The notes under the pieces were generated by a model. It ran no database searches and was not told the origin of the DNA. It was given only the letters and a program-made list of their open reading frames with translations. From positions 1-40,687 of the IMG/VR virus record IMGVR_UViG_3300025418_000660: a stretch of 40,687 bases of DNA; one strand, given 5' to 3'. Positions 6,802-14,636 of this stretch are shown here, piece after piece. This DNA is from a virus. The position numbers and the translations under genes were made by a program. The stretch's first letter is position 1; the number at the start of each line of letters is the position of its first letter.

Positions 6802-7043
6802 TATACAGCCTCTCTTTCGTCTCTCATTAAACTAAACATGATGTGCTTAGCGCGGTTGATATATTGACGTGCTGTCTCAACGTCTGGTTCACCGAACTCA
6901 CCTGACATTGCTTCTTGCGCATCTGATAGGATACCAGCTGCAAACATTAGCTCCATACCTGGAAAACAATCACGTTTTACCATTGCTGCTAGTTGTGCTT
7001 CTGTACATCCAAACATCTTAATTTCGCTACTTACGTCTCTCAT
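6801..7043 (-). CDS. Small hypothetical protein, first gene of an early-type operon
   Basis: An 80-residue helical protein (MRDVSSEIKMFGCTEAQLAA). No family recognised. Unlike most neighbours served by the same promoter class, it has a normal leader with an AAGGAG Shine-Dalgarno before the ATG. It is the first gene after the promoter at 7101-7073. Confidence 0.65.
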   Translation of the reverse strand: MRDVSSEIKMFGCTEAQLAAMVKRDCFPGMELMFAAGILSDAQEAMSGEFGEPDVETARQYINRAKHIMFSLMRDEREAV

Positions 7044-7072
7044 TTGTTTCTCTCCTTAATTAATATAGAACC

Positions 7073-7101
7073 ATTATACCGGAAAGTCTAATTAATGTAC
7101 A
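7073..7101 (-). promoter_or_regulatory. Sigma70-like promoter with normal leader
   Basis: Minus strand TGTACA (7101-7096), 17-bp spacer starting TTAATT, TATAAT (7078-7073). About 29 nt separate the -10 from the ATG at 7043, and the leader contains AAGGAG. Confidence 0.78.
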
Positions 7102-7132
7102 TAGGCCCCCTTAAAATAAATAAGGTATACAG

Positions 7133-7165
7133 ATCAATAACTTATGTATTATGCAAGTTATTGAT
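7133..7165 (-). repeat. 11-bp inverted repeat downstream of the cyclase gene
   Basis: ATCAATAACTT (7133-7143) is perfectly complementary to 7155-7165 with an 11-nt loop. The 187-nt gap 7044-7230 also holds an unusually GC-rich patch (about 7190-7222) in otherwise AT-rich DNA. There is no clear U-tract, so a terminator role for the cyclase transcript is only possible. No gene is seen in this gap. Confidence 0.45.
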
Positions 7166-7230
7166 TATATTGGACTTTAGTTTGGGTGTGCCCTGGAGCG
7201 CCTGGGACAGCGCGGGCTGGAGGATATATG

Positions 7231-9240
7231 CTACTTAGATTGTGCCCTAAAAGTGCCATCCCATTCAGCCGGGAGGCCCTCTTCCATACGTTCAATCATG
7301 TTCATGTAGTACTGCTTGATGGTTACGCTGTCATCTTCGACCAAACCTTTGGCCCATTTGATAGCTTTATCCCAGTTTCCACGATAGTATTCTTTTATGT
7401 ATTCATTATGCGCGTGTTTAACTGTCTCACCGATCGTGTAGATCTTAATGCCTTCAGTCTTACCTTTCACTGCGATGTTATCTAGTTCAATAACGTTGTA
7501 ATGGTCTTTAACTAGTTCTGCTGTGCGTGCACCTAAAACAAGCTTAACACCGTACGGCTTAGATTGTCCTTCAAGCCTTGACGCCAAATTGACTCCGTCA
7601 CCGAGACAAGTATAGTCAAAACGCTGGCTAGAACCCATATTACCCACAACGACATCAGCAGTGTTAATACCAAGTCCCATCCCGAAAGCCGGTACGCCTT
7701 CTTTAGCAATCTCTTGATTGAACGCATCTAAGTCTCCTAACATTGATAGTGCAGTCTTAACTGCGTTGAGAGCATGATCTTTATCATCAAGTGGAGCATT
7801 CCAAAATGCCATCTGCGCATCACCAATATACTTATCAAGTGTTCCGTTGTTCTCTATGATCTTAGCAGTCATAGCTGTCATGTAACGATTCATGATCTTA
7901 GTTAAGCCTTGTACATCCTTACCATAGTGTTCTGATATGGTTGTGAAGCCTCTTACGTCTGTAAACATGATACTTAATTCTCTTGTTTCACCACCAAGCT
8001 TTAATAACTCAGGGTTCTTTTGTAGTTTATCAACCATTGCTGGTGATAGGTATGTACCAAACTGTTTCTTGATCTGTAGTTTTTGGTTTAACTCGCTTAC
8101 AAACTTAACAGTATATGTATGAGCATATACGATAGCCAAAGCAACGATAGGAAAAATCCCATCCAAAAGAACGCCGTAATGAGAGAAAACATAACTAGAA
8201 GCGTAATACAAAAAGCCAAGAAGAAGCAAAATAGGGATAATAGCATATTTCCACCTTGATAGGATAATGATAAAGATTGATAATAATATGACTGCTAATA
8301 CTTCAGCGCCATCTGCCCAGCCAGGTCGTGATATGCTAGTACCTGATGTGAGCGTGTCTAGAACTGACGCTTGAAGGTAATGAGGAAAGAGTCCACCTCG
8401 AGCTGTTGCAACTGGGTTGTTAAGTCCCTTTGCGGTAAGCCCAACAATGACGATACCTCCGTCAAATGATTCTGGGAGGTCCATAAGACTGTGTTCAATT
8501 GGAGTCGAGCTCCAGTCGACCCAGATACGACCGATTGGGTCGGTTGTAATTTTGGAGAAGCTTGGGATTCGAACAGCTTCGATTCCTGAAACGGAAGATT
8601 TGACTTGGAAACTTGGGTCTCCGACTGCGACACGCAAAGTTTCGAGAGTAATACTTGGGTAGAGCAAGCCTCCGCTTGATACGACCATAGGGATACGACG
8701 AACAACACCATCAATTTCAGGTAAGACATTTACAACTCCTATTCCAGCAGCTTTGTTATTAAATAGTTCAATGTTAGGTTGGATCCCAGGGTAATCAATA
8801 GTGAAGTCATGAGCTGGTGATCCAATCTCAGAGACTCCCGGTCTAAATGCTTGTCTAACTTGTTTATCTGTCGATGCTACCTGAGGTAAGACGACAGGGT
8901 GTCCAGCAAGACTATCAACCAAGTTGGCATCGCGTCCAAAGCGATCAGAGTCAGGCATAAAGATATTAAAAACAACAAGACCAGCATGACGGTGATAAAG
9001 ATCCTCGATAATATTTGCATATTGACTCCTTGGAAATGGGAATTGACCAAGTCTTTCAATCGACTTATCATCGATGTTAACCACGTGGACTTGCTTGGAA
9101 ACGGTCTGTGGTTTACTAGTAATTAGTGTATCAAAGTACCTTAGTCGAACTGACTGCACAAAAGATGGGTCAGATGCTCTAATACCTACTAGCAGAGCTA
9201 ACGTTAACAGTGCAAACCAGGGTGATAATAATCTTTTCAT
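7231..9240 (-). CDS. CHASE2-domain class III adenylate/guanylate cyclase
   Basis: Membrane-bound nucleotide cyclase of 669 residues, a full bacterial-type sensor enzyme. Order: N-terminal membrane anchor (about 5-20), periplasmic CHASE2 sensor (about 25-305), two or three transmembrane segments (about 310-380), then a class III catalytic domain (about 420-610). Catalytic residues look complete: metal-binding Asp428 in FTDVRGFTT and Asp474 in LDKYIGDAQMAF, base-selecting Lys470 and Thr544, and Asn551/Arg555 in GDGVNLASRLEG. The Lys/Thr pair favours ATP, hence cAMP. It starts with an ATGA overlap after a 43-residue ORF. A complete cyclase is very unusual for a phage; in bacteria CHASE2 cyclases often sit beside FecR-domain genes, as one does here at 11215. 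Confidence 0.93.
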   Translation of the reverse strand: MKRLLSPWFALLTLALLVGIRASDPSFVQSVRLRYFDTLITSKPQTVSKQVHVVNIDDKSIERLGQFPFPRSQYANIIEDLYHRHAGLVVFNIFMPDSDRFGRDANLVDSLAGHPVVLPQVASTDKQVRQAFRPGVSEIGSPAHDFTIDYPGIQPNIELFNNKAAGIGVVNVLPEIDGVVRRIPMVVSSGGLLYPSITLETLRVAVGDPSFQVKSSVSGIEAVRIPSFSKITTDPIGRIWVDWSSTPIEHSLMDLPESFDGGIVIVGLTAKGLNNPVATARGGLFPHYLQASVLDTLTSGTSISRPGWADGAEVLAVILLSIFIIILSRWKYAIIPILLLLGFLYYASSYVFSHYGVLLDGIFPIVALAIVYAHTYTVKFVSELNQKLQIKKQFGTYLSPAMVDKLQKNPELLKLGGETRELSIMFTDVRGFTTISEHYGKDVQGLTKIMNRYMTAMTAKIIENNGTLDKYIGDAQMAFWNAPLDDKDHALNAVKTALSMLGDLDAFNQEIAKEGVPAFGMGLGINTADVVVGNMGSSQRFDYTCLGDGVNLASRLEGQSKPYGVKLVLGARTAELVKDHYNVIELDNIAVKGKTEGIKIYTIGETVKHAHNEYIKEYYRGNWDKAIKWAKGLVEDDSVTIKQYYMNMIERMEEGLPAEWDGTFRAQSK

Positions 9241-9368
9241 TTGATAGCGTGTGTCTTCTTATGTTTTAAACTCTTCTTGATTGCTTTCTTCCAAAGCTTC
9301 TCTTCTTTTTTAGGCTTATGCTTAACGCATGCCTTATACATCTTCATTATTAGTTCTTTAACTTTCAT
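9237..9368 (-). CDS. Very basic 43-residue protein
   Basis: MKVKELIMKMYKACVKHKP followed by a Lys-rich helix ending KTHAIK. It has a clear AAGGAG Shine-Dalgarno and its TGA overlaps the cyclase ATG (ATGA), so the two are translationally coupled. High Lys content suggests nucleic-acid or membrane-surface binding, but no family is recognised. Confidence 0.65.
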   Translation of the reverse strand: MKVKELIMKMYKACVKHKPKKEEKLWKKAIKKSLKHKKTHAIK

Positions 9369-9369
9369 G

Positions 9370-10260
9370 CTATGCTCCTTGTATTTTAAACTTAATATAC
9401 TCTGTTATCAAGTCAGCGACGTCAGTCTCACAATACTGTTCAAACCCTTTAAATCCTGGGTTTGAGTTAGCTTCGCATACTCTAAAGCCTCTTTTGTCGA
9501 ATAGTAAATCCACACCTGCAATATCTAGCTTAAGTACTTTTGCAGTCTCTCTAGCTATATATTCAATCTCGTCAGTTATCTCGTAGTTATGACCGGTACC
9601 ACCATTAGTGATGTTAGCTCTGAAGTCACCCTCTGGTGCTGTACGTCTCATAGCTCCTACTACTTTACCACCTATGACAAGAACCCTTAAGTCCTCACCT
9701 GGACGGTCACCAAGATATTCCTGTACTATCATCGTCTTCTTAGCGTTTAAGATATCGATGAACTCCATCATCTTTTTGTACTCTCTTATGGTCTCACAGA
9801 GGTGTACACCTTCCCCATAAGAACCTGATACCAGCTTAACGACACACGGAAAGCCTATGTTATCAGTCACTAAGTCATCGTCTATAGGCAACCTTACTAA
9901 CATCGTGTTTGGTATAGGTAACCCGTTCTTACTTAATATCTGTGATGTCCTTAGCTTATCTTTTACTATCTCGACAGCAGAGCTTGAGTTAACACACATC
10001 ACGCCTGCTTGTTCAAAGTGTCTTATCACTGCTAGCTGGAAAGGTAGTATGCCTGCACCTAACCTAACCAATAATAACTTTGGTAACTCTATCGTCTCAC
10101 CGTCGTACTTGATACCTTCACGTAGGTCTTTATCTACGATGATGTCAAAGTTATCAGGATGGCAGACACGAGCAGTTATACCTTTTGATGTAAAGCTTTC
10201 TACGAGCTTATTAGTCTCGTACTCGTTTCTTTCCTGCTTTGATAATATAATTACAGTCAT
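9370..10260 (-). CDS. RimK-like ATP-grasp ligase
   Basis: A 296-residue ATP-grasp enzyme of the RimK/alpha-L-glutamate ligase group, which adds amino acids such as glutamate to protein or small-molecule carboxylates using ATP. Visible motifs are FPCVVKLVSGSYGEGVHL (ATP-binding Lys and Gly-rich loop), MIVQEYLGDRPGEDLRVLV and VCEANSNPGFKGFE (metal-binding Glu/Asn). The length matches RimK (about 300). A phage RimK could modify a host ribosomal or other protein; the target is unknown. The ATG has no Shine-Dalgarno and is 5 nt from a -10 box, so the mRNA is probably leaderless. Confidence 0.88.
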   Translation of the reverse strand: MTVIILSKQERNEYETNKLVESFTSKGITARVCHPDNFDIIVDKDLREGIKYDGETIELPKLLLVRLGAGILPFQLAVIRHFEQAGVMCVNSSSAVEIVKDKLRTSQILSKNGLPIPNTMLVRLPIDDDLVTDNIGFPCVVKLVSGSYGEGVHLCETIREYKKMMEFIDILNAKKTMIVQEYLGDRPGEDLRVLVIGGKVVGAMRRTAPEGDFRANITNGGTGHNYEITDEIEYIARETAKVLKLDIAGVDLLFDKRGFRVCEANSNPGFKGFEQYCETDVADLITEYIKFKIQGA

Positions 10261-10265
10261 GACAC

Positions 10266-10294
10266 ATTATAACTTATTATTTAATTAATGTAAA
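10266..10294 (-). promoter_or_regulatory. Sigma70-like promoter, leaderless type
   Basis: Minus strand TTTACA (10294-10289), 17-bp spacer starting TTAATT, TATAAT (10271-10266). The RimK-like ATG begins 5 nt after the -10. Confidence 0.78.
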
Positions 10295-10295
10295 A

Positions 10296-10649
10296 TTATT
10301 CGAAGCCTTCGTTGCGTTTTACACGCCATACATAAGACATCTGTGTTCCATCTGGCCTATCATCATTGATAAGTATACGCTCACCGTTTGGTAAGTTAAA
10401 GATGATGTCGTCAAACCTAATATCATGTTTCTCTAAGAACTTTATAGTATGCTTCTTAAGATACTTTGGTCTAGCAGTGATTAAGATTATATGGTCCTTT
10501 TCAGGTATAGTATCCCAAAACTCTTTAACACCAGGCAATAACTTATCTTTACATACCGCAGACTTTAATAGGTTATATCTTAATATAGTCCCATCAAGAT
10601 CGATAAACCAAGTCTTGCGATGTTTAGACTTTAAGTTAGTTAACTTCAT
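10296..10649 (-). CDS. HAD-superfamily phosphatase-like protein
   Basis: A 117-residue protein with the HAD motifs in order: WFIDLDGTILR (nucleophile and acid Asp), LITARPKYLKK (motif II Thr) and ILINDDRPDG (motif IV). The minimal size, without a large cap, suggests a small-molecule or nucleic-acid 5'/3'-phosphatase, as in polynucleotide kinase-phosphatase domains. The substrate is unknown. It sits between the DUF4337-like and RimK-like genes and directly abuts the former. Confidence 0.82.
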   Translation of the reverse strand: MKLTNLKSKHRKTWFIDLDGTILRYNLLKSAVCKDKLLPGVKEFWDTIPEKDHIILITARPKYLKKHTIKFLEKHDIRFDDIIFNLPNGERILINDDRPDGTQMSYVWRVKRNEGFE

Positions 10650-11213
10650 TTATAGTGGTAACCATAGCCATAAACCTTGTGACATCAATACTACACCAAC
10701 CAAACATAATAGGAATGATGAGTAGAATAATGGCATTGACACTGCAAGGATAGACGCTGATAACAACACGATTGATAACTGGTAAGCTGTACCTGCATAA
10801 CCGATCCATGGAGATCTCTTCTTAGCATAGTCACGGTCAGCTTCTAACTTCTTAGCTGTATCGTACAAAGCTGGTTTTCCCTCTGGACCAAAATCATATG
10901 ACTTAGCTTTCTCTTCAAACTTCTTAGCTAGTACTGGGTTGGTTGCAGTCTGAGCTGAGATCTCATACTGTGTTTGCTTTACTGATTTAGCTTGGTAGAA
11001 GTTCCATAAGTCGTTTGCTTTGATCGTGTTGTTCATGATGAGTGAACCTAATGAACCTCCGAACCATACGTTAAATGCCAATAAAGCAGCAAATATATTA
11101 ATGATTAAACCCGCATGTGATTTAATCTTAACCTCTTTTTCTGATCTTGAAGGTCCAATGTTCTTAGTCTCTTCCTTTGTTAATGTCTTAATGACCATAT
11201 CTTCTAAAGCCAT
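10650..11213 (-). CDS. DUF4337-like membrane protein
   Basis: A 187-residue protein with an N-terminal hydrophobic segment (about 33-50), a soluble loop with DLWNFYQAKSVKQTQYE, and two C-terminal membrane segments (about 143-183). The loop motif and topology match DUF4337 proteins, which are of unknown function. It lies directly downstream of the FecR gene, with which it is probably cotranscribed. Confidence 0.72.
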   Translation of the reverse strand: MALEDMVIKTLTKEETKNIGPSRSEKEVKIKSHAGLIINIFAALLAFNVWFGGSLGSLIMNNTIKANDLWNFYQAKSVKQTQYEISAQTATNPVLAKKFEEKAKSYDFGPEGKPALYDTAKKLEADRDYAKKRSPWIGYAGTAYQLSIVLLSASILAVSMPLFYSSFLLCLVGVVLMSQGLWLWLPL

Positions 11214-11214
11214 G

Positions 11215-12279
11215 TTAGTTTCCTTTTTGATTGATGGTTATACTATTGGTCGTTTGGTCTTGATTTTTTAAATTTACCGTTACGCCATTTTGTATAATAT
11301 TTATATTGTATCCTTTATCTTTATCTATTAATACTGTAGCACTATCTTTAACTGTTCTTTGTATCATCCAATATGTTTGTTTGTCAAAAATATAAACTTG
11401 ATTTAGAGCATTATATCCTACAACAAAAGTAGCTAACAATGTATTATCAAGAGCATTTGTTAAATAGTTTGTATCAAGAGGATTAACATCTAGTTCATTG
11501 AAACCCGCATATGGGTCTTTAAATACTTTTGAATCTAATGCATTTTGTTCCAATCCTGTAAACTCTAAAGCAGAACCAGATTTATTGGCTATTTCAGCTT
11601 GTATTCTTTCAACAACTTCTTTTGGAGGTTTAACGATAAGCATATTATCAATAGCTGATTCTGATAAAGCTAATAGAACAGGTTTAAGAGGTTTAATTTC
11701 TGATGATTTTGTTACTGTAGCTTGAAATGCTTGGTTTAAAACAACTTTTCCCATAGCTGTGCTAACTTCAATTGAACCAACTGAACCATCTGGATTAGGT
11801 AATAAAATAATGAGAGATTGACCTATTTCATCTACTGTCATTGTGAATGCTGTACCACGAACAGCAACAGTTGCCGTTGGTGTATTGATTGCTACATTCT
11901 TATTATTTTCATGTGCAATATTACCTGATGCATAGCGAACAGTTCCCATTGTTACATTGAGAGCTAATTTACCTGCACCTTTTTTATTGGGGTCATAGAC
12001 AAATTCGTCTATAAGAAGTTTTGAATGTTCTGTGACTTTTACTTGAGTTTTATCTTCAAATGTAATGCCTACTATTCCATTGCCTGTTTGAACAATATCA
12101 TTACTATCTATATTTGATTTAGGTTTAGCCTCTATTACATCTTTATTTCTAGTAATAGAGGCTGGACCTTTTTGTTCAGTTATAGAACCAATTACCGCCC
12201 AACTAGTGTTGGATAACAGAAACAGAAGCGTTGTTACCAGTAAGGTTAACAATCGCACTATTTGGGTTGGTCGTACCAT
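11215..12279 (-). CDS. FecR-domain exported protein with curlin-like tail
   Basis: A 354-residue protein with a strong Sec signal peptide (residues 1-28, ending SNTSWA), then a FecR-type domain (about 35-190) including VQTGNGIVGITFEDKTQVKV and INTPTATVAVRGTAFTM, a hallmark of the family. The extreme C-terminus (INIIQNGVTVNLKNQDQT then NSITINQKGN) resembles curlin-type Q-x-G/N repeats, so it may join or nucleate the fibre made by the neighbouring gene. In bacteria FecR-domain proteins of this sort act at the envelope and are often beside CHASE2 proteins. Its first 77 nt overlap the end of the curlin gene in another frame, and there is no good Shine-Dalgarno. Confidence 0.85.
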   Translation of the reverse strand: MVRPTQIVRLLTLLVTTLLFLLSNTSWAVIGSITEQKGPASITRNKDVIEAKPKSNIDSNDIVQTGNGIVGITFEDKTQVKVTEHSKLLIDEFVYDPNKKGAGKLALNVTMGTVRYASGNIAHENNKNVAINTPTATVAVRGTAFTMTVDEIGQSLIILLPNPDGSVGSIEVSTAMGKVVLNQAFQATVTKSSEIKPLKPVLLALSESAIDNMLIVKPPKEVVERIQAEIANKSGSALEFTGLEQNALDSKVFKDPYAGFNELDVNPLDTNYLTNALDNTLLATFVVGYNALNQVYIFDKQTYWMIQRTVKDSATVLIDKDKGYNINIIQNGVTVNLKNQDQTTNSITINQKGN

Positions 12280-12910
12280 CTTGAGTCACACTTATATTAT
12301 TTGAATTACCAATGTTGTTAATACTAATACTATGGCCTGCACCAGCACCAGTACCATTTGCACCTGTTTGGCTTGTGGTGATACTGTTATTGTTACCTGC
12401 AATTGCTATAGTATCTGTAACATTTTTACTGTTTATGGTACTTGTTATCGAATTACTATTTCCTACAGTAGTGATGCTATAGTTATAATTACTCGAATCT
12501 CTCATTGTTCCTATATTCAATACAGAATTATTGTTACTACCTGAAAACGATAAATTTAAATTACCGTTATCAGTACCAAAGTTTCCGTAATTCAATACGA
12601 TACCGTTACTATTACCATCTTGAGATATTACTCCTGTAGAACCACCACCAACAAAATTACCTGTGATAGAGTTGTTCATACCGTTTTGTGTGATACCTAA
12701 ATTAATACTGTTACCATCAATCACAAATGATGGACTACCAACATTAGTAGGATCTCCTACCGTGTTGTTAGAACCTGTTTGTGTTATGGTGACTGTAGAA
12801 TTATCAGCGTTAGTTTGGTCAATATAAACACTATTACCTCCACTATCGACTGCCAAAGCACTAAATGCTAATAACAAACCCATCACAAAAGTGATAAGCT
12901 TACTTTTCAT
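12203..12910 (-). CDS. Curlin-repeat (CsgA/B-like) amyloid-type protein
   Basis: About 235 residues. Signal peptide MKSKLITFVMGLLLAFSALA, then a long array of Asn/Ser/Gly/Thr-rich imperfect repeats with the curlin spacing (SVYIDQTNADNSTVTITQTG, NSNNISVTQDG, GNNNSITTSQTG). Such repeats form amyloid fibres exported through CsgG. The start at 12910 is chosen because AAGGAG sits 7 nt upstream and the signal peptide begins there, not at an ATG 39 nt earlier. It overlaps the csgG stop by 11 nt. It is longer and less regular than E. coli CsgA (about 151 residues). The end (NASVSVIQH) is dual-coding with the FecR signal peptide. Confidence 0.87.
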   Translation of the reverse strand: MKSKLITFVMGLLLAFSALAVDSGGNSVYIDQTNADNSTVTITQTGSNNTVGDPTNVGSPSFVIDGNSINLGITQNGMNNSITGNFVGGGSTGVISQDGNSNGIVLNYGNFGTDNGNLNLSFSGSNNNSVLNIGTMRDSSNYNYSITTVGNSNSITSTINSKNVTDTIAIAGNNNSITTSQTGANGTGAGAGHSISINNIGNSNNISVTQDGTTNPNSAIVNLTGNNASVSVIQH

Positions 12911-13682
12911 TCTTTTTCTCCTTAAATTGCCACATACCTTTTTTTTCACCTTGAATAATCAATTGCTCTACCGCCAGGTCTGTAGCTGCTTTTATGGCGT
13001 GTATAGAAGCCTCTGTTTGAGATATTCCTATCTCTTGTTCAAAATTTTGTGTTCCATTATCAAAAAACTTAAATATAGCTACACCTGCTGTATAACTCAA
13101 TATGGTTTTTTGAGCGTTTACTGTTAATAGCACTTCACCTGTTTGTGTGCTAATTGCTCTTATGCTTACAGTTACAACATCTTCTTGATATTGTGTGTCT
13201 GGTCCAATTCCTAACCAACGAACACCAATACCACCTGTTCTTATGTTTGTATCGTAACTTATAATACCTCCTTCAATAATCATACCTGCATATAACATAG
13301 GTCTGATACCAGAAGGATCTTTTGCTTCATCTCTTGCTGAACGAATTAATTGTCTTTCTTTTAATAAATTATCAATACCAACTCGTTCTACTATTCTAAA
13401 CCATTTTCCGTCACCAGCATCTTCTAATGACTTTAACAATACTGTTTCACCACCTTGTGTTACAGCGGATGATAACTTAGCAATCGTAGCAGAATCTTTT
13501 CTTTGACCAGTTTTATCAGCAAAGCTATAAACAGCTACAACTACTTTACCATTAACAGGTTCAGGTAACGGAGTCTTAGCCCATTTCATTGGCATAAGCT
13601 CTGGTTCTTTTTTAATAACATTCATTGGCGGTGTGCAACCAATTACTACTATACACATAAGTGCTATTAATATTTTTTTCAT
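12900..13682 (-). CDS. csgG: CsgG-like outer-membrane curli secretion lipoprotein
   Basis: A 260-residue homologue of CsgG, the nonameric lipoprotein channel that exports curli subunits across the outer membrane. It has a lipobox signal peptide (IVVIGC, lipidated Cys16), followed by KVVVAVYSFADKTGQRKDS, AVTQGGETVLLKSLED, RLVI-like FRIVERVGIDNLLKERQLI, and GGIISYDTNIRTGG then GVRWLGIG, which match the CsgG core and transmembrane hairpin region. Length agrees with E. coli CsgG (277). It follows csgF by one base and overlaps the curlin gene, forming a compact csgF-csgG-curlin-fecR operon. Confidence 0.94.
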   Translation of the reverse strand: MKKILIALMCIVVIGCTPPMNVIKKEPELMPMKWAKTPLPEPVNGKVVVAVYSFADKTGQRKDSATIAKLSSAVTQGGETVLLKSLEDAGDGKWFRIVERVGIDNLLKERQLIRSARDEAKDPSGIRPMLYAGMIIEGGIISYDTNIRTGGIGVRWLGIGPDTQYQEDVVTVSIRAISTQTGEVLLTVNAQKTILSYTAGVAIFKFFDNGTQNFEQEIGISQTEASIHAIKAATDLAVEQLIIQGEKKGMWQFKEKKNEK

Positions 13683-13683
13683 A

Positions 13684-14121
13684 TTAGAAACTTAATGTTC
13701 CAATAGGAATACTAACTTGCGTCACATTACCATTTTGATCATTAACAGTCATGTTAATCATGTCAGCTGTTTTGGTGTATGTAATAGTATTACCTTCAAT
13801 GGTAACAGTTCCACTATTTTGTGGATTCTCACCAAACAGATTATTAATTAATTGTGTAGATAATTGAGCATAGACTCTGCTCTCAAAGTTAGTCAAGAAC
13901 TTGGCTAATATAGTATTATTAGCGGCATTTGCTGCATCGATTGCCGCCTGTTTCTGTGCTTCTGCTATTGCTTGTTTACGAGTATATTCTGTATTCTCTA
14001 TCGTTTGAACGTGAGAAGAGTATCCTATACCTGAAAAGGAAGGAGATTTAAATTGAAACGTCTGTTCTGCATAAGCGTTACTGCTTATCAGTACTACTGC
14101 TAGGATCCTGGCGAGCTTCAT
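13684..14121 (-). CDS. csgF: CsgF-like curli assembly factor
   Basis: A 145-residue protein with a signal peptide (MKLARILAVVLISSNAYA) and then QTFQFKSPSFSGIG, matching the mature CsgF N-terminus (TFQFRNPNFGG in E. coli) that inserts into and constricts the CsgG channel. The rest follows the family: central helix, then two strands ending VTQVSIPIGTL. CsgF couples export to fibre nucleation at the surface. It starts 44 nt inside the preceding membrane-protein gene. Confidence 0.9.
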   Translation of the reverse strand: MKLARILAVVLISSNAYAEQTFQFKSPSFSGIGYSSHVQTIENTEYTRKQAIAEAQKQAAIDAANAANNTILAKFLTNFESRVYAQLSTQLINNLFGENPQNSGTVTIEGNTITYTKTADMINMTVNDQNGNVTQVSIPIGTLSF

Positions 14122-14359
14122 TCTTCTCTTTCTCTCTTAAAGACAGAATAACGTTCACCTTTTGATTGAGCCTAATAAGATCGTTGTCTAACATACGAAT
14201 ACGATCTATCAGTTCAATCAATACCTTATTTGAATCACCTAAAACTGGTTTAATTTCTTCTGTTACCCACTTCCATACATAAAAGATTAGATAACCTAAT
14301 CCTCCAGCAGCAATAATGGGAAACCCATATTTGTTAATTAAAAATGCTATATCACCCAT
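14078..14359 (-). CDS. Small membrane protein with coiled-coil tail
   Basis: A 93-residue protein with one N-terminal transmembrane segment (FPIIAAGGLGYLIFYVWKWV) and a helical tail RIRMLDNDLIRLNQKVNVIL. The tail has the same pattern as the neighbouring 91- and 92-residue proteins (RVAAMNHDVIRIDTKV), so all three are paralogues. Topology resembles small phage holin-like proteins, but placement before csgF suggests an envelope role. It overlaps csgF by 44 nt. Confidence 0.7.
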   Translation of the reverse strand: MGDIAFLINKYGFPIIAAGGLGYLIFYVWKWVTEEIKPVLGDSNKVLIELIDRIRMLDNDLIRLNQKVNVILSLREKEKNEARQDPSSSTDKQ

Positions 14360-14360
14360 G

Positions 14361-14636
14361 TTAATCCCTTCGGGCGTCAGATTGTTCTGCTCTTGCTATT
14401 CTATCCAAATCAGGTGGGATACCTAAGGCATGACTTACTTTGGTATCTATACGAATGACGTCATGATTCATAGCTGCCACCCTTTTGTCAAGGGCTATGA
14501 TAATACCACTCATGCCTTTAACTCCAGATGTTACACCAGCTAAGATAAATTTAAGGGTTAAGAAAACGAAATATCCTCCAGCAAGAGCTGAGGCTATGGG
14601 AAATCCTACCTCTCCTACTAACTTAAGAAAATCCAT
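14361..14636 (-). CDS. Small membrane protein with coiled-coil tail, copy A
   Basis: A 91-residue protein with a hydrophobic segment (about 12-35), then AAMNHDVIRIDTKVSHALGI. It is nearly identical to the 92-residue protein at 15826-16104 apart from the last residues (DARRD here, NRPWWS there). The ATG is 5 nt from an exact TATAAATA and lacks a Shine-Dalgarno. Function unknown; holin-like or membrane anchor by topology. Confidence 0.75.
   Translation of the reverse strand: MDFLKLVGEVGFPIASALAGGYFVFLTLKFILAGVTSGVKGMSGIIIALDKRVAAMNHDVIRIDTKVSHALGIPPDLDRIARAEQSDARRD

Noticed and set aside
7044-7230. Possible tRNA in the gap, because of the stem-loop
   Set aside because: No cloverleaf, no T-loop GTTCRA motif and no acceptor stem; only a single hairpin and a GC-rich patch are present.
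8358-8729. Long minus-strand open frame of 123 codons inside the cyclase gene
   Set aside because: It is a shadow of the CHASE2 coding frame; it has no Shine-Dalgarno and no protein-like pattern of its own.
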